Source: Ophioderma brevispina
Taxonomy: Eukaryota > Echinodermata > Ophiuroidea > Amphilepidida > Ophiodermatidae
DNA length: 64,000 nucleotides
Assembly: GCA_023653785.1 (NCBI GenBank)
Contig: JAMKCH010035930.1
Span: 62,001-126,000 of the forward strand
Reading direction: 5' to 3'
Shown: one piece after another, positions 25,501 through 37,700 of the stretch
How positions within the stretch are numbered: the stretch's first letter is position 1
Layout: every line of letters begins with the position of its first letter
Notes under the pieces: generated by a model
Seen by the model: the letters and a program-made list of their open reading frames with translations, nothing else
What the model was told of the DNA's origin: nothing
Databases searched by the model: none
Program-made: the position numbers and the translations under genes

Positions 25501-27069
25501 ATGCAATCGGAAACACACGCATCGAAAAGATATGTGTCCATGATGTAATTGTGGCCGAATCTCATACAAACATCGCCTTTGCCTTATACATTTTATCTCT
25601 GTGTAAAACACACGTAGGAAAGAAACTTTATTAAATGTGTTCCGTTGCAGTTTAAACATAAACACCTGTCTTTCAACTTCATGTTGTTATCTGCATCGAT
25701 GCTTGTATTGTCTTCAAGCATAGTGTCATATAATATTACTACCCAGAGGGTGTTTTGAATCAATCCCATGATGCATAGCAATGTGCCTATACCGTACTGT
25801 ACTAAACACATGTCAGTATTTATGTATAAAAGTGTTCCAAAAGTTTAAGAACCACAAGACATTTCATAATCATGCAAAAAATACCCTAAGTACTAACGCT
25901 TTGTGGGCTAAAATAAGCGTTAAAGTCAGGGTTTTATGTTCTAAGAATAGGATTTTTTTTTATATCACATGACCTATTGAGGTGAAATTTCCCAAAACTG
26001 GTGCATTGTGGGATTGACTCAAAACATCCTCTGATTACTACCCGTAACATGACATCTCCTATTATGATCGCTATTTGAACTCGCATTATGTAGAGCTTCA
26101 TGGATGACATGATTGACACTGAACCAGCTATAGCTACTAACCTATTCATATGAGGTGCTGCCATTTAAACCATGTAAATACGAATTGGCAGTTATAATTA
26201 GATTTAGATCTTTTTTCCCAAAGCTGCAAAATGGTTCTCGCCGCTAAAGATTAATCATAAGACGTTAGAATAGGTGCTTTAATCACGCGTGACATACGAA
26301 TCATTATCTGTATGTCGCCTTCTTAGAATACAACATAGGAGGAGAGGCTATATTGGAAATGTACTCGGCGCTAAGAGGCCCTGTTACTGACCAGTATGAC
26401 TTTAAAGCTAACTAGATTAAAACGGAGACAAAATTGTTGACTATTAGTTTTGGCAATAGTACTCGCAGAATTGTGTTGTTTTATACTGTGTTAAAAAATT
26501 TTCTCTTTAAATTAACAAATTGAGACCTTATTTATAAAATACGCAAATAAACTAAAGTGGGAAGAAACGTAAATACCTATTCACTATGGGATGATTCGAA
26601 TGCAATCAAAGCATGGTGTATTATTTAGGAGTTGTTGAAAAAGAAGGAAAGTGTTAACTTTCCACTTCCCGGGCCTCCCATCACTGTATATCTAATGAGG
26701 TGTCGATCCCAGTGCTGTCTGGGGAGAGAATGCAATGCGATTTGTGGCTCTTAAAGGTTTCACGAACCATGTATGTGAATCAAATGTTTTCTACTACCTT
26801 TGTGCATTTTTACCGCGTCCTATACTGTTTTATGTTACTTCCTTACACTATTTTAATATTTATATTTCTCTAGTTCTTTGAAGCAGAATATTTAATGTTT
26901 TATCTACATCGCCAGTTAAAAAAATCAGTTCTGCATTTGTGTAGTATCCGTCAAGTAAAAAAAATAATACCAATCAAAATTATGACGAGATTTTTCACAG
27001 TACAAATGATTCTTAAACCCTAAGAACTGTCTGCCTATTGACTGCAAAGAATGCTATATGGTTATAAGC
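25501..27069. other. No recognised feature
   Basis: Short frames only; no repeat family seen. Confidence 0.55.
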
Positions 27070-27190
27070 CGATCAGCGCCATGGTAAGAACGTTAGTAAG
27101 GCTGAAGAGGATTAGTTTTGAATATTTTATAATCTCTTTTTTAATTGGTTACTCAAATGGCTATAACATGTAATCAACCAATCTGAAAAA
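27070..27190 (+). repeat. Dispersed repeat family D, copy 1
   Basis: It aligns with 42660-42780 over about 120 bp: ATGGTAAGAA, AGGCTGAAGAGG against GGGCTGACAAGG, TTGAATATTTT, TTTAATTGGTTACTCAAATG and CAACCAATCTGAAA. The CCAAT-like phrase is repeated just downstream. Confidence 0.6.
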
Positions 27191-27483
27191 CTGTAAAATA
27201 CAATCAACCAATCAGAAACAATGTAAGAAATATACGATGGAAATTTATCTCGTTGCATTTTTAGCTTTAAACGAAAGAGCAAATACAGGTGCCAAACAGT
27301 TGGTTATCAAAGCATTTTTAGCAGTCGCTATAATTAGCGTCTCACAGTTGTTACAATCAATAGTCTGACTAATGTATTTCCATTTAGACATGTGTGCTTG
27401 TTATATATTTTCGAAGCGATGCATAGTTTCATATTATAACACTTATATTAAAGCTCTTGCCAAATGAAGGTTTAAGTATGTGC

Positions 27484-27664
27484 TATATCCCTTACGTCCA
27501 CAGAGGAAAATGACTAGCAACCTGGTGATCACCGCAAAAAGGGAGGTAGCGGTATTTGTGTTGTTAGATCTAGAAGCACTTTCCCCGTAAACACAAGGCA
27601 GGGGTCCGCTCCGTGTTTTTTTGAAAAGTGGCAAAAAATGACATTTAGGGGTTTAAGGGATATG
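27484..27664 (+). mobile_element. MITE family A, copy 3
   Basis: It has perfect 10-bp terminal inverted repeats, ATATCCCTTA (27485-27494) and TAAGGGATAT (27654-27663). The interior has GATCACCGCAAAAAGGGAGG, TTGTTAGATCTAGAAGC and GGGGTCCGCTCCGTG. This is the best-preserved copy for defining the element ends. Confidence 0.9.
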
Positions 27665-29779
27665 ATAATTGATATAGAATATATTCCAGAGTTTGAGAAT
27701 AAATGGAAGTTTATAATTCAAATCTACCCCTGAATTACTTTTGGCCAAATAATTCATCCAAGTTTTGAATAAATCAACTGAAATTCGGAATTAAGATCAG
27801 AAGAAAATAAAATTCCATTTGATATATAATAATGGTGCATCATTCGGTTTGACCCTTAAGTGGATAAGGTTCCCAGTACGCCCGTTGGTGGACAAGAGCG
27901 GTTCAATGGACCCAAGCTAAGAAAAAAATGATTAAATTATTATCACTTATAGAGGGTTAATAGATACTAAAAATCAAGTGATACAAATTTAATTCCATTA
28001 TATGGTCTTTAATTTTTTTGATATGCCTGAAAGTGGCATGTAAACTGACTACTTATTTGTACTGTTCTGGATAAACATAAATATTTAACAAAACATTGCT
28101 ATCTATTCAGTAGTTGTCAGTTACGGTTAAGATTTTCCATATAGGTTTATAAAGTAGTGACGCGCAGTTACACCGAAAGGGAAATTATCACTATCAGCAC
28201 ATAAAGGGTTAATTTATTTTTCTTTTGTTATTTATGGCGTAAGTACATGCATATGGACGCATAAAGATATAGAAAACATTTGTGATTGCAGGTGTATTTG
28301 TACTTTTTTAGCGACACTTAAAGGTATTGGACAAGGGGGATATTGGGACCTAAAATAGTTATATAATGATTCTTGATTTCTATTTTGTTTCAAAAGAAGC
28401 GTATCGAAAAGTCAGCAGGTAATTAGGTATAATCAAAGACCCCAACAGTCGGCTGGAATGATATTGTAGAAAGAGCAAATATTGTCCACTTAGTGTTAAG
28501 TTAACCAGATTACGAAACAAATTCCATTTATAATACCCACATGTCTGCCTTGTAAACATAATACACCACGCTAGTTTTACAAATAATCAATTCTATTAAC
28601 GACCATCATTAAGTTAATGGTGCGTTCTTCGTTACGCCATTAAAACATTAAAAGGACAATAAAATTTGTGTGCACTTGGACCTCTCATCATGAAGGTTAC
28701 TTTCCCTCAATATTGAATTAATTACAATGTGCTTATAAATCATCGCTAATAATCGGTGGAATAAATCATTTCATCCTAATCACTTAAGTAGAATAATACC
28801 GTCTCAAATATATCATAACAGTTTTCCGAGCTGACATGTCTCAATGTGTCATTCCTCTATTTCTATATTTTATTGCTAAAACTTCCGAATATCCGAATTC
28901 CTAATTCCTTCCCGAATGTTGGAGGAAATTATGAAAACAATGTGCAAATAAAAGCCAGAATACGTCATTCCAAATTAGTGTACCGACACCTGTTTTCTGC
29001 GAATTGACGAATGTAAATGTACACCTGTACATTTCATGTCTTTTGCAACATTAGTTATTACATTGGAATTAAATTTCTAAATTATAATCAGAGTCCCGGA
29101 CCACGATCTGAAAAAAAAATACACATCACTTTAATTTCATAAGTAATTGACAGATCATTTAACCCTTGCCTCATTAATTCTAAAGATCAGAACAAGAAAC
29201 TGTGAATTAGATGATAAGGGCATGGCTAGGAATGTAGTTATAAAATGGTATCAAAATTATTGTACGTCTCCGAAACTCACTAATTGAGATCAAATATGAA
29301 GTTCATTTAGATTAGTTGGAAATATCAGTTTCTAATTCTCATCTTTAACAATGCTTTATTTTTTCTATTTTTATTAACGTAACTTCTTAGGTTTATAGGA
29401 CTTCGTCATTTTGGGGTTTTTTCTTTTTATTGATAAGACTATTGATTGCTTGATAATCTTATTGGCGAATTATATTTTTAAGTTATTAATTTAGAAAAAA
29501 GAACACATTCATGATAAAGTGGCAGATGATAACAAACAAATCACTTAGTAAAGTCAAGATTTTCTTGAGCCACGACATGCTATTACTCAGACTGAAACTT
29601 CAGTCAAGCCATGGTCCAATCCAGTGAACAAGACAACCTTTCTTACTCACGAGCAACCTTCTTACTATCAAGCTTTTCGCGAACAAGCTCTTTCTTGCGG
29701 ACAATGACTTACCTGAACGAAACTTAAAGACGTAAAGTAATGCAATTTTAAGAAAAGATAAACCATAAAAGCATTTTCG
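27665..29779. other. Repeat-poor AT-rich stretch
   Basis: No gene. From about 28560 to 29330 no repeat is visible and TAATTA-type cores are frequent; it is a candidate for non-coding conservation. Confidence 0.45.
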
Positions 29780-29801
29780 AAATCGAGTACACGCACGCAC
29801 G

Positions 29802-29832
<31 letters not shown>

Positions 29833-29870
29833 CTACACACACACACACACACACGTATACTCACACACAC
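29780..29870 (+). repeat. (CGCA)/(CA)n microsatellite
   Basis: GCACGCACGCACACACACAC is followed by CA-rich units broken by TATA, CCTA and CGTATACT. It ends immediately before a hairpin element. Confidence 0.95.
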
Positions 29871-29871
29871 T

Positions 29872-30047
29872 AACGACCTTCAGATTTCAGGTTTGTGCGG
29901 GTGCAGATGCATAAGAGCCATAATGCCTAACTTTCAAGTTTCCACGCAAAGAGCACGCATCCCGATACCTTCTTGAAGTTGTGGAATGTTAGGCATATTG
30001 TGTCTTGTGCATCAGCACCTACATAAACCTGAAATCTAAAGGTCGTA
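29872..30047. mobile_element. Fold-back element (176 bp)
   Basis: The arms AACGACCTTCAGATTTCAGG and CCTGAAATCTAAAGGTCGT pair. Pairing continues through TGCAGATGCATAAG... and ...TTGTGCATCAGCA, and through ATGCCTAACTTTC with TGTTAGGCAT. It starts exactly at the end of the CA repeat. Confidence 0.85.
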
Positions 30048-30224
30048 AATTTTGTGCGGGACATTCTGTTAAAACAGAATAAACTACATTGTTAAACCAC
30101 TAAGGACAAAAGATTTCCTTCCGAGGACCTTTGTTCTAAAGAATTTCTTTTGCGTTAGGTCGTCGGAAGTATATATCACACAAGTACACACGTTTTTATT
30201 GTTGTTTTGATTATTATTCTTTTT

Positions 30225-30300
30225 CTATATTGTATGTAGTAGTTGAAATAACGGTACTAGTAGTTGTTGTAGCAGTAGCAGTAGCAGTTTTTCGAATAAC
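30225..30300 (+). repeat. GTA/GCA trinucleotide-rich tract
   Basis: TATGTAGTAGTTGAAATAAC and GTAGTTGTTGTAGCAGTAGC then AGTAGCAG give a short degenerate (GTA/GCA)n tract. Confidence 0.75.
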
Positions 30301-30488
30301 AGACTAGAAGTAGTTCAGTTGCAGTTGATCTTGGTACTACTGTTATTCTTATTATTGTGATTATTTTTATGACACATCACTTTGACAGCTTACTCCCCTC
30401 AGCAGAGAAGATAGATTATGAAGAAAACAATCACAAATTTCAAAAACAGTGTTCTACTTTCGACGACAACATGAATGTTTTAAACTTA

Positions 30489-30660
30489 ATATATCCCACG
30501 CGTCCTTAGAGGACAAATGACTAGCAACCTGACGATCACCGCAAAAAAGGGAGGTAGCGGTATTTGTATTGTTAGATCTACGAGCACTTTCCCTGTAAAC
30601 ACAAGGCAGGGATCCGCTCCGTGATTTTAAAAAATGACATTTAGGGATTCAGGGATATAT
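30489..30660 (+). mobile_element. MITE family A, copy 4
   Basis: Perfect 9-bp ends ATATATCCC and GGGATATAT bound it. The interior matches copy 3 almost base for base: GACTAGCAACCTGACGATCA, GGGAGGTAGCGGTATTTG and ACACAAGGCAGG. Confidence 0.9.
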
Positions 30661-31163
30661 GAGTAGTGGTACATCAAAAGTAATGTAATTACCAATGCAT
30701 GTATTACTCACAAAACATTCACATCAAAGATGTTCTCGAGTAATACAATTCCACACTAAGCAGAATTTCGCCACTGGTTGTCACTCCATAATTCAGACTG
30801 AAAGTGTTTGGAATACCTAACCTGTTACCTCGTTTTCTGGTAATGTTTTCAGTGCACATAAACATGCTAGAAAGAGGCCTGGGCTATGGAGCTTCCGCAA
30901 AAGAAACGATATTTTGATTAGTGTTCCTATATTGCATTAGGATTGCACGGTATCACACCATGCCGGCGTAGCACGTTATGGACGTTTATTCACCACCAGA
31001 TTTCATTTTTACCGTTGGCGAAAACATGGAATGTGATACAATCGTTGCTTTTTTTAGAAACGGTTAGGAACGTTTTCAGCTAATTTTTGTTTTCACGGTA
31101 ATGAGCGGCTTATGGCGAAATTATATAAAATGTCACATCGTTTTCGTGTCAATCTATTGCTAT

Positions 31164-31515
31164 TTAAAGGTGCAACGAGAGATTTTTGGGCATCCGTATA
31201 TTGTGTCATATGTAGTGATTTTTATATATATAACACCCCAATAGATTTCTTACCTTGTATTTGGTTACAGAAGAAACGCCTTGAAAGTGAAACCAAAGGC
31301 GATTTTGATTTTTAATATCAAACATAGGCTGAATTTAGTATTTGTTCCTATAGTAAATTAGAAATGTTACAATTTTGTACCAAAGAAATAATTCTCAGCG
31401 GAATCATTTCACATGGGGATATTTTTTGATAGAAAGTTTTGCATTAATGCAAAAATCAGAATGTTCACATTCTGTAGGGACACCTGTTATGCGAAATCTC
31501 TCGGTGCACCTTTAA
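31164..31515 (+). mobile_element. TTAA-bounded TIR element, copy 2
   Basis: The ends are TTAAAGGTGCAACGAGAGAT and ATCTCTCGGTGCACCTTTAA, a near-perfect terminal inverted repeat of about 20 bp with TTAA at the outer edges. The interior has CATAGGCTGAATTTAGTATT and ACATGGGGATATTTTT, shared with the copies near 6.1 and 9.4 kb. It is 352 bp with no gene. Confidence 0.9.
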
Positions 31516-31572
31516 CGTCAAGGTGAAAACTGAAGAAAATTTAACGTCGAAGTGAAGACTAAAGAAAATAAC
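31511..31572 (+). repeat. Two short direct units after the TTAA element
   Basis: AACGTCAAGGTGAAAACTGA and AACGTCGAAGTGAAGACTAA repeat, each followed by AGAAAAT(T/A). The first unit overlaps the end of the TTAA element. Confidence 0.6.
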
Positions 31573-32889
31573 CTCTTCGTAGCATTCTATGATGTAAATA
31601 ATTGTTGGATTAAAGTAAAGCAATCGACCGTCTAGTAACTTTATATAGCCATACTGTGGCAACATCAAACTCTAAAAGAGGATGTCTGATATTTGTCTAC
31701 AGAATTGCGCCTTTGAAAGCAGTGCCTCTTTTCATGACTTACGTACATGGAGATAGGGTTAAGCGCCTGTACCGAACCGTAATGTTATTCCCCTTTGGTT
31801 GTCATGCCGAATTCTGTATGCCTCAAATAAATTTAGAACGTTTGCCAGGCGTCTGCGCATACGAATAAGATTGGGGCCCCGAACACAATGGCAACATCTC
31901 GTGAAGTTGTACACACTTTATGATGGCTTGTGTATCATTCTTGTCTTCCATTATATGAATGTCAAGTCTTTCGTTTAAACGCAACCTGTTCATGCATGTG
32001 TGTGTTAGGTGTCAGAGACATATTATTAAACTCTCGCCATCACATGTTGATCTTCCGGAAATGCGCCACAAGAGGCCAAAAAAGATTTTGTTATCGAGTT
32101 TGATTACTTTATCATTAACAACAGGCTTGTGTAGCATTTATTGAGCTATCATATACTCGGTTGTTCACTCACATATATTTCTAGTTTTGTGCTGAATCAG
32201 CATTTTTTCTTACCAAATGGAAAGAAAACTCATTCCGTGTAAAAGACAGTGTAGTGCATGTCGTATAAAAATACTGGTTATTACATTGATTGGGAATAAT
32301 TAGACCAAAACACATAGCAAAGGATGAGCTCGCGTTTTCAGGTTATTAAATTGCAGTTATGTATAACACGATGTTTATTGCATGATTCTGTGTCATAATT
32401 TGTCGAGACGGATTAGCTTCATGAATTTGTTACTCTTTCAATACTTAAAGCTTGTTTTCTTGAATAAAATGACTTGTAGAAAGACATAGTTGGTTTAATA
32501 TGTCACTGCGTTATGAATGGTGTGACGCCATGTTGGATTTGCTCCGCTAGCTTGGTGAAGCCAAGATACTTTCATGCTGTTTATTGACTTTTATTGACAG
32601 AATGCTTGATCCGTTGAGTATTAGAGGTACCAATTTGGTCGTTCATTTACGCGGCTCACCGAATGGAATTCATATTATGGATTGAGAATTGCAAGTTAGA
32701 ACGATGGCAGCTAGAGATAATGAATGCTGAAGTTATCGATTCGTGTCACGTTGAATCTATTTTGTCATAGTTTCGCTCAAACGGCAGGATGCATGTCTGA
32801 GATTCCGGCAACTTGTATCCCGGAATAAAGCCAATCTTAAAGCAACCATTAAAAGAGGCGTTTCTAGGTAAAATGGCAAAAAGAGCAAA
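31573..32889. other. No recognised feature
   Basis: Frames of 61-70 codons only; no motif recognised. Confidence 0.55.
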
Positions 32890-32950
32890 AATAAAAACAA
32901 ACAAACAAACAAACAAACAAAACAAACTAAAAGCAAAACGAAACAAAAAA
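32890..32950 (+). repeat. (CAAA)n microsatellite
   Basis: AAAACAAACAAACAAACAAA then CAAACAAAACAAACT. It borders the repeat segment at 32952. Confidence 0.95.
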
Positions 32951-32951
32951 T

Positions 32952-33099
32952 AGAAGCGGCAAGCGTTCCATATATACCTCCTTCGATGTTGCTTATGTAA
33001 CGTTTTATTTTTAGCCTTATGATCAGGAAGTTTGTTAGGCCATAAATAAAAATAACTTGCTTCCTGAACAATTTTAATGGGATGCATATGGAACTCTTC
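32952..33099 (-). repeat. Dispersed repeat segment, homologous to 63768-63940
   Basis: On the minus strand it reads GGAAGAGTTCCATATG, then TTATTTTTATTTATGGCC, then GGAGGTATATATGGAACGCT. These match the body of the TTAA-type element at the window end in order and spacing. Its own termini are not visible. A (CAAA)n run and a C-rich/A-rich stretch flank it. Two overlapping open frames here (138 and 148 codons) come from this repeat plus simple sequence and are not genes. Confidence 0.7.
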
Positions 33100-33248
33100 C
33101 CCCCGCCCCCCCAAAAAAAACACGGCAACAACAACACTAAAACAAAATACAATAAAAAACCCGCTAAACACAAACAAACAAATAAAATCCACTAGTTCAG
33201 TACAATGTCATCACGGTCTTAATCCACCTGTTACCAGACATGATTCAT

Positions 33249-33517
33249 CTCTCTAAATGTAAAATGTAAAAGAGTGAAAAGCACTCTTTCAAGGAGTGAC
33301 TCTAGGGACCAGTCTTTATTGGAGTTAAATTTTACTCTTTAAAGAGTGAATTTTGTTTATGATTACTCTTCATCGATGAATTTTCACACTCATAAGAGTG
33401 AAGAATTGACAGCATTCACTCTCAAAAGACTGAAATTAACTCCAACAAAGACTGGTCGCTAGAGTCACTCCTTAAAAGAGTGATTTTCACTCTTTTACAT
33501 TTAGCATGTTTAGAGAG
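33249..33517. mobile_element. Fold-back element rich in ACTCTTT motifs
   Basis: The outer ends CTCTCTAAA and TTTAGAGAG pair. The arms of about 110 bp carry ATGTAAAAGAGTGAAAA, GGAGTGACTCTAG and CAGTCTTTATTGGAGTTAA against their complements. ACTCTTT/AAAGAGT phrases recur through the arms and the centre. Confidence 0.9.
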
Positions 33518-33668
33518 TTTGTTGATATGTAATGGTATGCTAATCAGTGTGCGTTCAAAATTCGACCGAACTAGCACCAAGGTAGACAATCTCCAACGTA
33601 TAGAAATTGTAGAAAATTTAGAATTGTTTTCAAATACCAGACAAATGCCTACAATAGAATAAATTGAC

Positions 33669-33858
33669 TATAGTTTGTGTCATCTTAAGTTGAAGGTGAC
33701 GTCACTGCGACTTTTATGTTGCGCACCCATGAATCGCGCGCGCTATGCTTGGAATCAGCATGATACGCACGCAAATAAAGGCGGCAAGATCGAGACGCTA
33801 GTGGGAATGCAAAGACGCATAATGACGTCACCTTCAACTTTAGATGAGACAACGTATA
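33669..33858. mobile_element. Fold-back element with 36-bp ends
   Basis: The left end has CATCTTAAGTTGAAGGTGAC then GTCA; the right end has TGACGTCACCTTCAACTTTA. The interior is GC-rich with CGCGCGCG-like sequence. TGACGTCA (a CRE-type palindrome) lies within or at each arm. Its right end overlaps the next element. Confidence 0.85.
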
Positions 33859-34192
33859 GATGATGTGACATTTGTTTATGTTTGTGGCGCCCCCTGTTGG
33901 TGTAAGAGAGAAACTGGCAGGCAGAAGCCCCTATACTTTGCACAGGGAATTTCGTTTTTTCTGCTCTAACTTTGGTTTCAAATTAAATAATACCAACATT
34001 CATATTAAGCATGCTTGCTAATGCTACCAGTTGCATATTGTAACTGATTTAGATCAAGAAAGGTTCTGCAAGTAATTTATGACCAGATTTTATGTGGTCT
34101 GTCATTGAACAACTGTAATATTTTGCCTGCCAGAAAACAACAGAGGGCGTCCTGAATGTCAATATGTGACATCATAGGTCACATCATCTATA
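33855..34192. mobile_element. TIR element, arms about 70 bp, with CTCF-like core
   Basis: It has a perfect 15-bp terminal inverted repeat, TATAGATGATGTGAC and GTCACATCATCTATA. The arms continue with GGCGCCCCCTGTTGG on the left and CAACAGAGGGCGTCCTG on the right, then GAAACTGGCAGGC against GCCTGCCAGAAAA. It is 338 bp and non-coding. Confidence 0.85.
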
Positions 34193-34464
34193 TAGAGGTG
34201 TTTAAGTGTGTACCGACATGGCTACCATCTTTTGCTGGAGTAGATGTACTTGGCAAATGTGGCAGATTTCTGTTCTGATTTCTGCGCAAGCCGATCAGAA
34301 GACATGGTGGTGTTCTATGAGATACTTGCAGGGAGATACAGCAGAATGGGAACGATATAATGAAGGTAAAAGGTGAATTTTCTGAGCAAATCGGGACCGA
34401 AATCAGAGCACGTGTGTTCCGGTCACCATCAAATTTAGTTTGTCCATCAAATGTAGTTTGTCCA

Positions 34465-34970
34465 TGATCCAACCTTTAGTTACATAGCTAGAGTCCTAAA
34501 AGGGTTAAGATTATCCTGGGGTAAACTTATCCAATACTCGGATTTTGTTAAAACTGCTGTCAAATGATTGATTTGGTTATACTGAAAAAGAAAATACATT
34601 TTATCTCTTTGGGTGACGGCTCCATTTACAACTTTCAGGTCACGTTGTAGTGATTTATATGGACCATGTGTACCCTTGTTACATTTACCCTCTAACTACA
34701 CAAATAAATGTCACACACCGGAGAAGTAGGCAGGACGAACAGCTTGATACCACTTTCGATAAATCTGACCATTGGGTAATTTTTACCCCAGGATGACCTT
34801 GAAACTTATTAAAGCTACACTAGTGTAATTAGAGGTCGGAACCTACACAAACTACACGTTTTTAATCCTTTTTACGAGGCAAATGCATTAGTATATTTAA
34901 ACACGATCTGACCTGATTTTCAAATTACCCCTGTACTACATTTACCCCCTTGAGTTTTGAAGCTTCCCAT
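34465..34970. mobile_element. Truncated relative of the 45381-46271 fold-back element
   Basis: It shares CCAACCTTTAGTTA, CTGGGGTAAACTTATCC, TCAAATGATTGATTTGGTTA, ATACTGAAAAAGAAAAT, AATGTCACACACCGGAGAA-like sequence, TTTTACCCCAGGATGACCTT and AGGTCGGAACCTA with the larger copy, in the same order. The left outer arm is missing; the right outer arm persists to TTTACCCCCTTGAG. Confidence 0.85.
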
Positions 34971-35524
34971 AATAAATGTCTTCTATCCAATTTACGTCCT
35001 TCCAAATGCCAAATATTCAATCTTAATTTTAACAATACTACAAAAATATAACAGAGTGAGCGATTTAACGTTGAACACGATAAGTTCCCGTTCTCTTAGT
35101 AATGGTATAGCTTAAAAGTATAATATTGTTCAAAAGTTCATTTCAATTTGTGAATATTAGTGCATGTATTCGCGTTGATATTAAGATGTAAGTACTTTTG
35201 CCGCACGGATGAATGCATAGTCTTTTTAATAACGAACGCAACGATGTCAAAAAGGCTGCCATGGTGATTTTTCGCTGGATTTTATTTGAAAGGTGTTCTC
35301 GACAGCGATAATTATCGCGAAAACAATAGAATTGATCTTGATTTTTACACTTACACTATATGAGAATATCTTGGACATTTGTATGTTATACCTTCATTTA
35401 CTACGTAAAACACCCATTTCAATGTATCTTAAGAACAAATTCCCGAAAATAATAAACAAACAAAACCGCTTGTCACTGATTATATCAAAAACTCTCTCTT
35501 CGTTCGGTTAACCGCTTAGGTTTG

Positions 35525-35643
35525 TGTAAGTATTCTATTAACACCAGAATAGGGCATTATAATACCTCGGTCTATTAGTTATTACGCATTTTAATTTTCA
35601 CCGGCAATTCAATGTGGATAACGCTCTGCGCACTTGAACCTGC
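35525..35643 (+). repeat. Dispersed repeat family E, copy 1
   Basis: Shared with 38096-38210: AGTATTC, ACCAGAATAGGGCATTATAA against ACCAGGGCATCATAA, GTCTATTAGTTA, TTTTAATTTTCACCGGCAAT, AACGCTCTGCGCACTTGAAC. Similarity ends sharply after CACTTGAAC. Confidence 0.75.
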
Positions 35644-37700
35644 GCATCAATGGCGGATCCAGGGTGCATGTCTTGCCCGCCTCCCCTTTCCATTTGTAAA
35701 AAAAAAAAAAAACAAAAAAAAAACAACAACAATGCTACAGTGACACTTATTACCACAAGAAACATACTCTATACCTATTGGTAAAAGTTTCTGCGATACG
35801 TTCGACAAAGGGGTTTTAAACCTGGTTTCAATACAGGGCCTAACTTGGTTTGAGAAATGACGACAGCCTTTTGTGGTTACCAGATCTTCGAGACCCATCT
35901 TGTACACCTTTTATTATCTTGTATGAAACGGTTCGCACATGACCAACTTATCGAATTTGAAGCGGACCGTTCTTTATAAAAAATGTTTGTATCTCAAAAC
36001 AAACCACAAACACACGAGTTTGCGCTATAGTTTTTTTTTTTCAAACTAGAAATGCCGTAAAATCACTGAAGTTTCCATCAAAACACAACTTATAATGTCA
36101 AATGCCCGATTACTCTGCCGAGAATTTTTACTGACATCACATATTACATTTGCTTTTCTTTCGTACTCCCCTGTTTGAGTGCACACCTCAAAAGATATCT
36201 TGCCCAACTCTAGCCGTCTATTTTAGGTATTGCCAAGACGTGATCTAAATACAATACAACGCTAAGTGTGGTTTGTGTGCTGATTGTTTGTAATGCATGT
36301 GCTCTGTTGATGGCTTTCCCAATATTTAACCATAAAAGAGCAAATTTTCTCAGGCATAGCTAGGTTTAATACATTCTTCTCTCTATTCCTCAGGTTTTCC
36401 CACGGGAACAGGGCTAACAAATCTAGAAATACCCAATGGTTATCTTTATCTTCATTGCCCGATTGTGAAAAAAAATCTAGTCGCGTAAAACTCCAAAACT
36501 GGTTCTCGTTTGGTTGAAATCATCATTGAACAGTGAGCAGTGAATGATGATACGGTTTAGCGATAGGTTTTCTGTTCTATCACATTTCTTTAACATCTTA
36601 TCAAAGGTCGCTTAGTTAGGAAGAGGAAATCGCTGCCCAATAATGTGCTTCACCATAAATCAACAAAAACATCAAAAGTACTTTTGAATTTATACAATTC
36701 CAAATATTGTTTTTGTAAAGAAATTTTGGGAAATGTAATAAGACTATGAATACAAACTCTGAAAAAATGGATTGAATATACAGAGTGTGTCAATTAACAT
36801 GATTCTTAAGTACCGCAAATGGTGCCTTATAGAGGGGGGTCTAGACAAAGATTACACAGGGGTCAAATCAGGTTAAAGCTATGAAAACTTGCTGATCCAA
36901 AGTAAACTGTGGTCTTACACCAGCTATCTTGACTTTCTTATCTAGGACATTGAACATTTTTTCACTCAGCATTTTCTTTTGTAATCGCGTGGATATTAAT
37001 TTTATAATCTTGCAATTATTTGCCCGCCTTATATTGTTTGACAAAAATTTTGTGTTATTTTTTTTACCAAAAGCACTGCTGATGTTCATGTTACTCTATG
37101 TAAACAATTCATCTTTGATTGCCTCAAAATGGCCAAAGAGGATTTTAAGTCTTTCAGCAAAATAGACATAACCTCTTCCTCCAAAGTCCAAATGACACCA
37201 ATAAACGTTTTCTGAAGCCCTGTTTATCCCTCTCGTTTAATTACAACCAAAACAAACATTTGAGCATCAAATAATCTTCAACTATTTCCATAAGTTTTTA
37301 TTCTGAATGTATTTTTTTACTCCCACTGTATGCTTCTTTCAATAATTTATTTCCACTTTCCTTCAAAAGTAGTGACGGATTCAGTTGATAATAATACGTG
37401 TTTGAATTAAGCACCTTCGCATGCCATAAAGCATATAATATATTTCGCATACGATGCCATAGAATCTATGCTTTTTATAACACTTCTGCGGGAAATTTAC
37501 AATAAAATGTTTGAAAGAGTACATTTTTACGTCCGAATAAAGACGACGATGAAATAATCGTATCATGTTGGTTAACTGGATCATTTTCCAGTGAGATAAG
37601 GGAGACGAAGGTAACTGCCATAAATTCCGACTGACTCTACTAGGGCCTCATCCTCATACTTTAGATCATATCTGTATAACAGACAACTTGAACTATGGAA
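35644..37700. other. No recognised feature
   Basis: It includes an A-rich run at 35699-35732. Otherwise unique-looking sequence with no exon. Confidence 0.55.

Noticed and set aside
25275..25665. Cys-Val-rich frames over the CA repeat
   Set aside because: Direct translations of a microsatellite.
27850..27925. Possible match to the left edge of the 46518 fold-back element (CCGTTGGTGGA phrase)
   Set aside because: Only a few short phrases agree; too weak to call a copy.
32746..33192. 148- and 138-codon minus-strand frames
   Set aside because: Both overlap the same bases in different frames and are made of a (CAAA)n run, an A/C-rich tract and a dispersed repeat segment.
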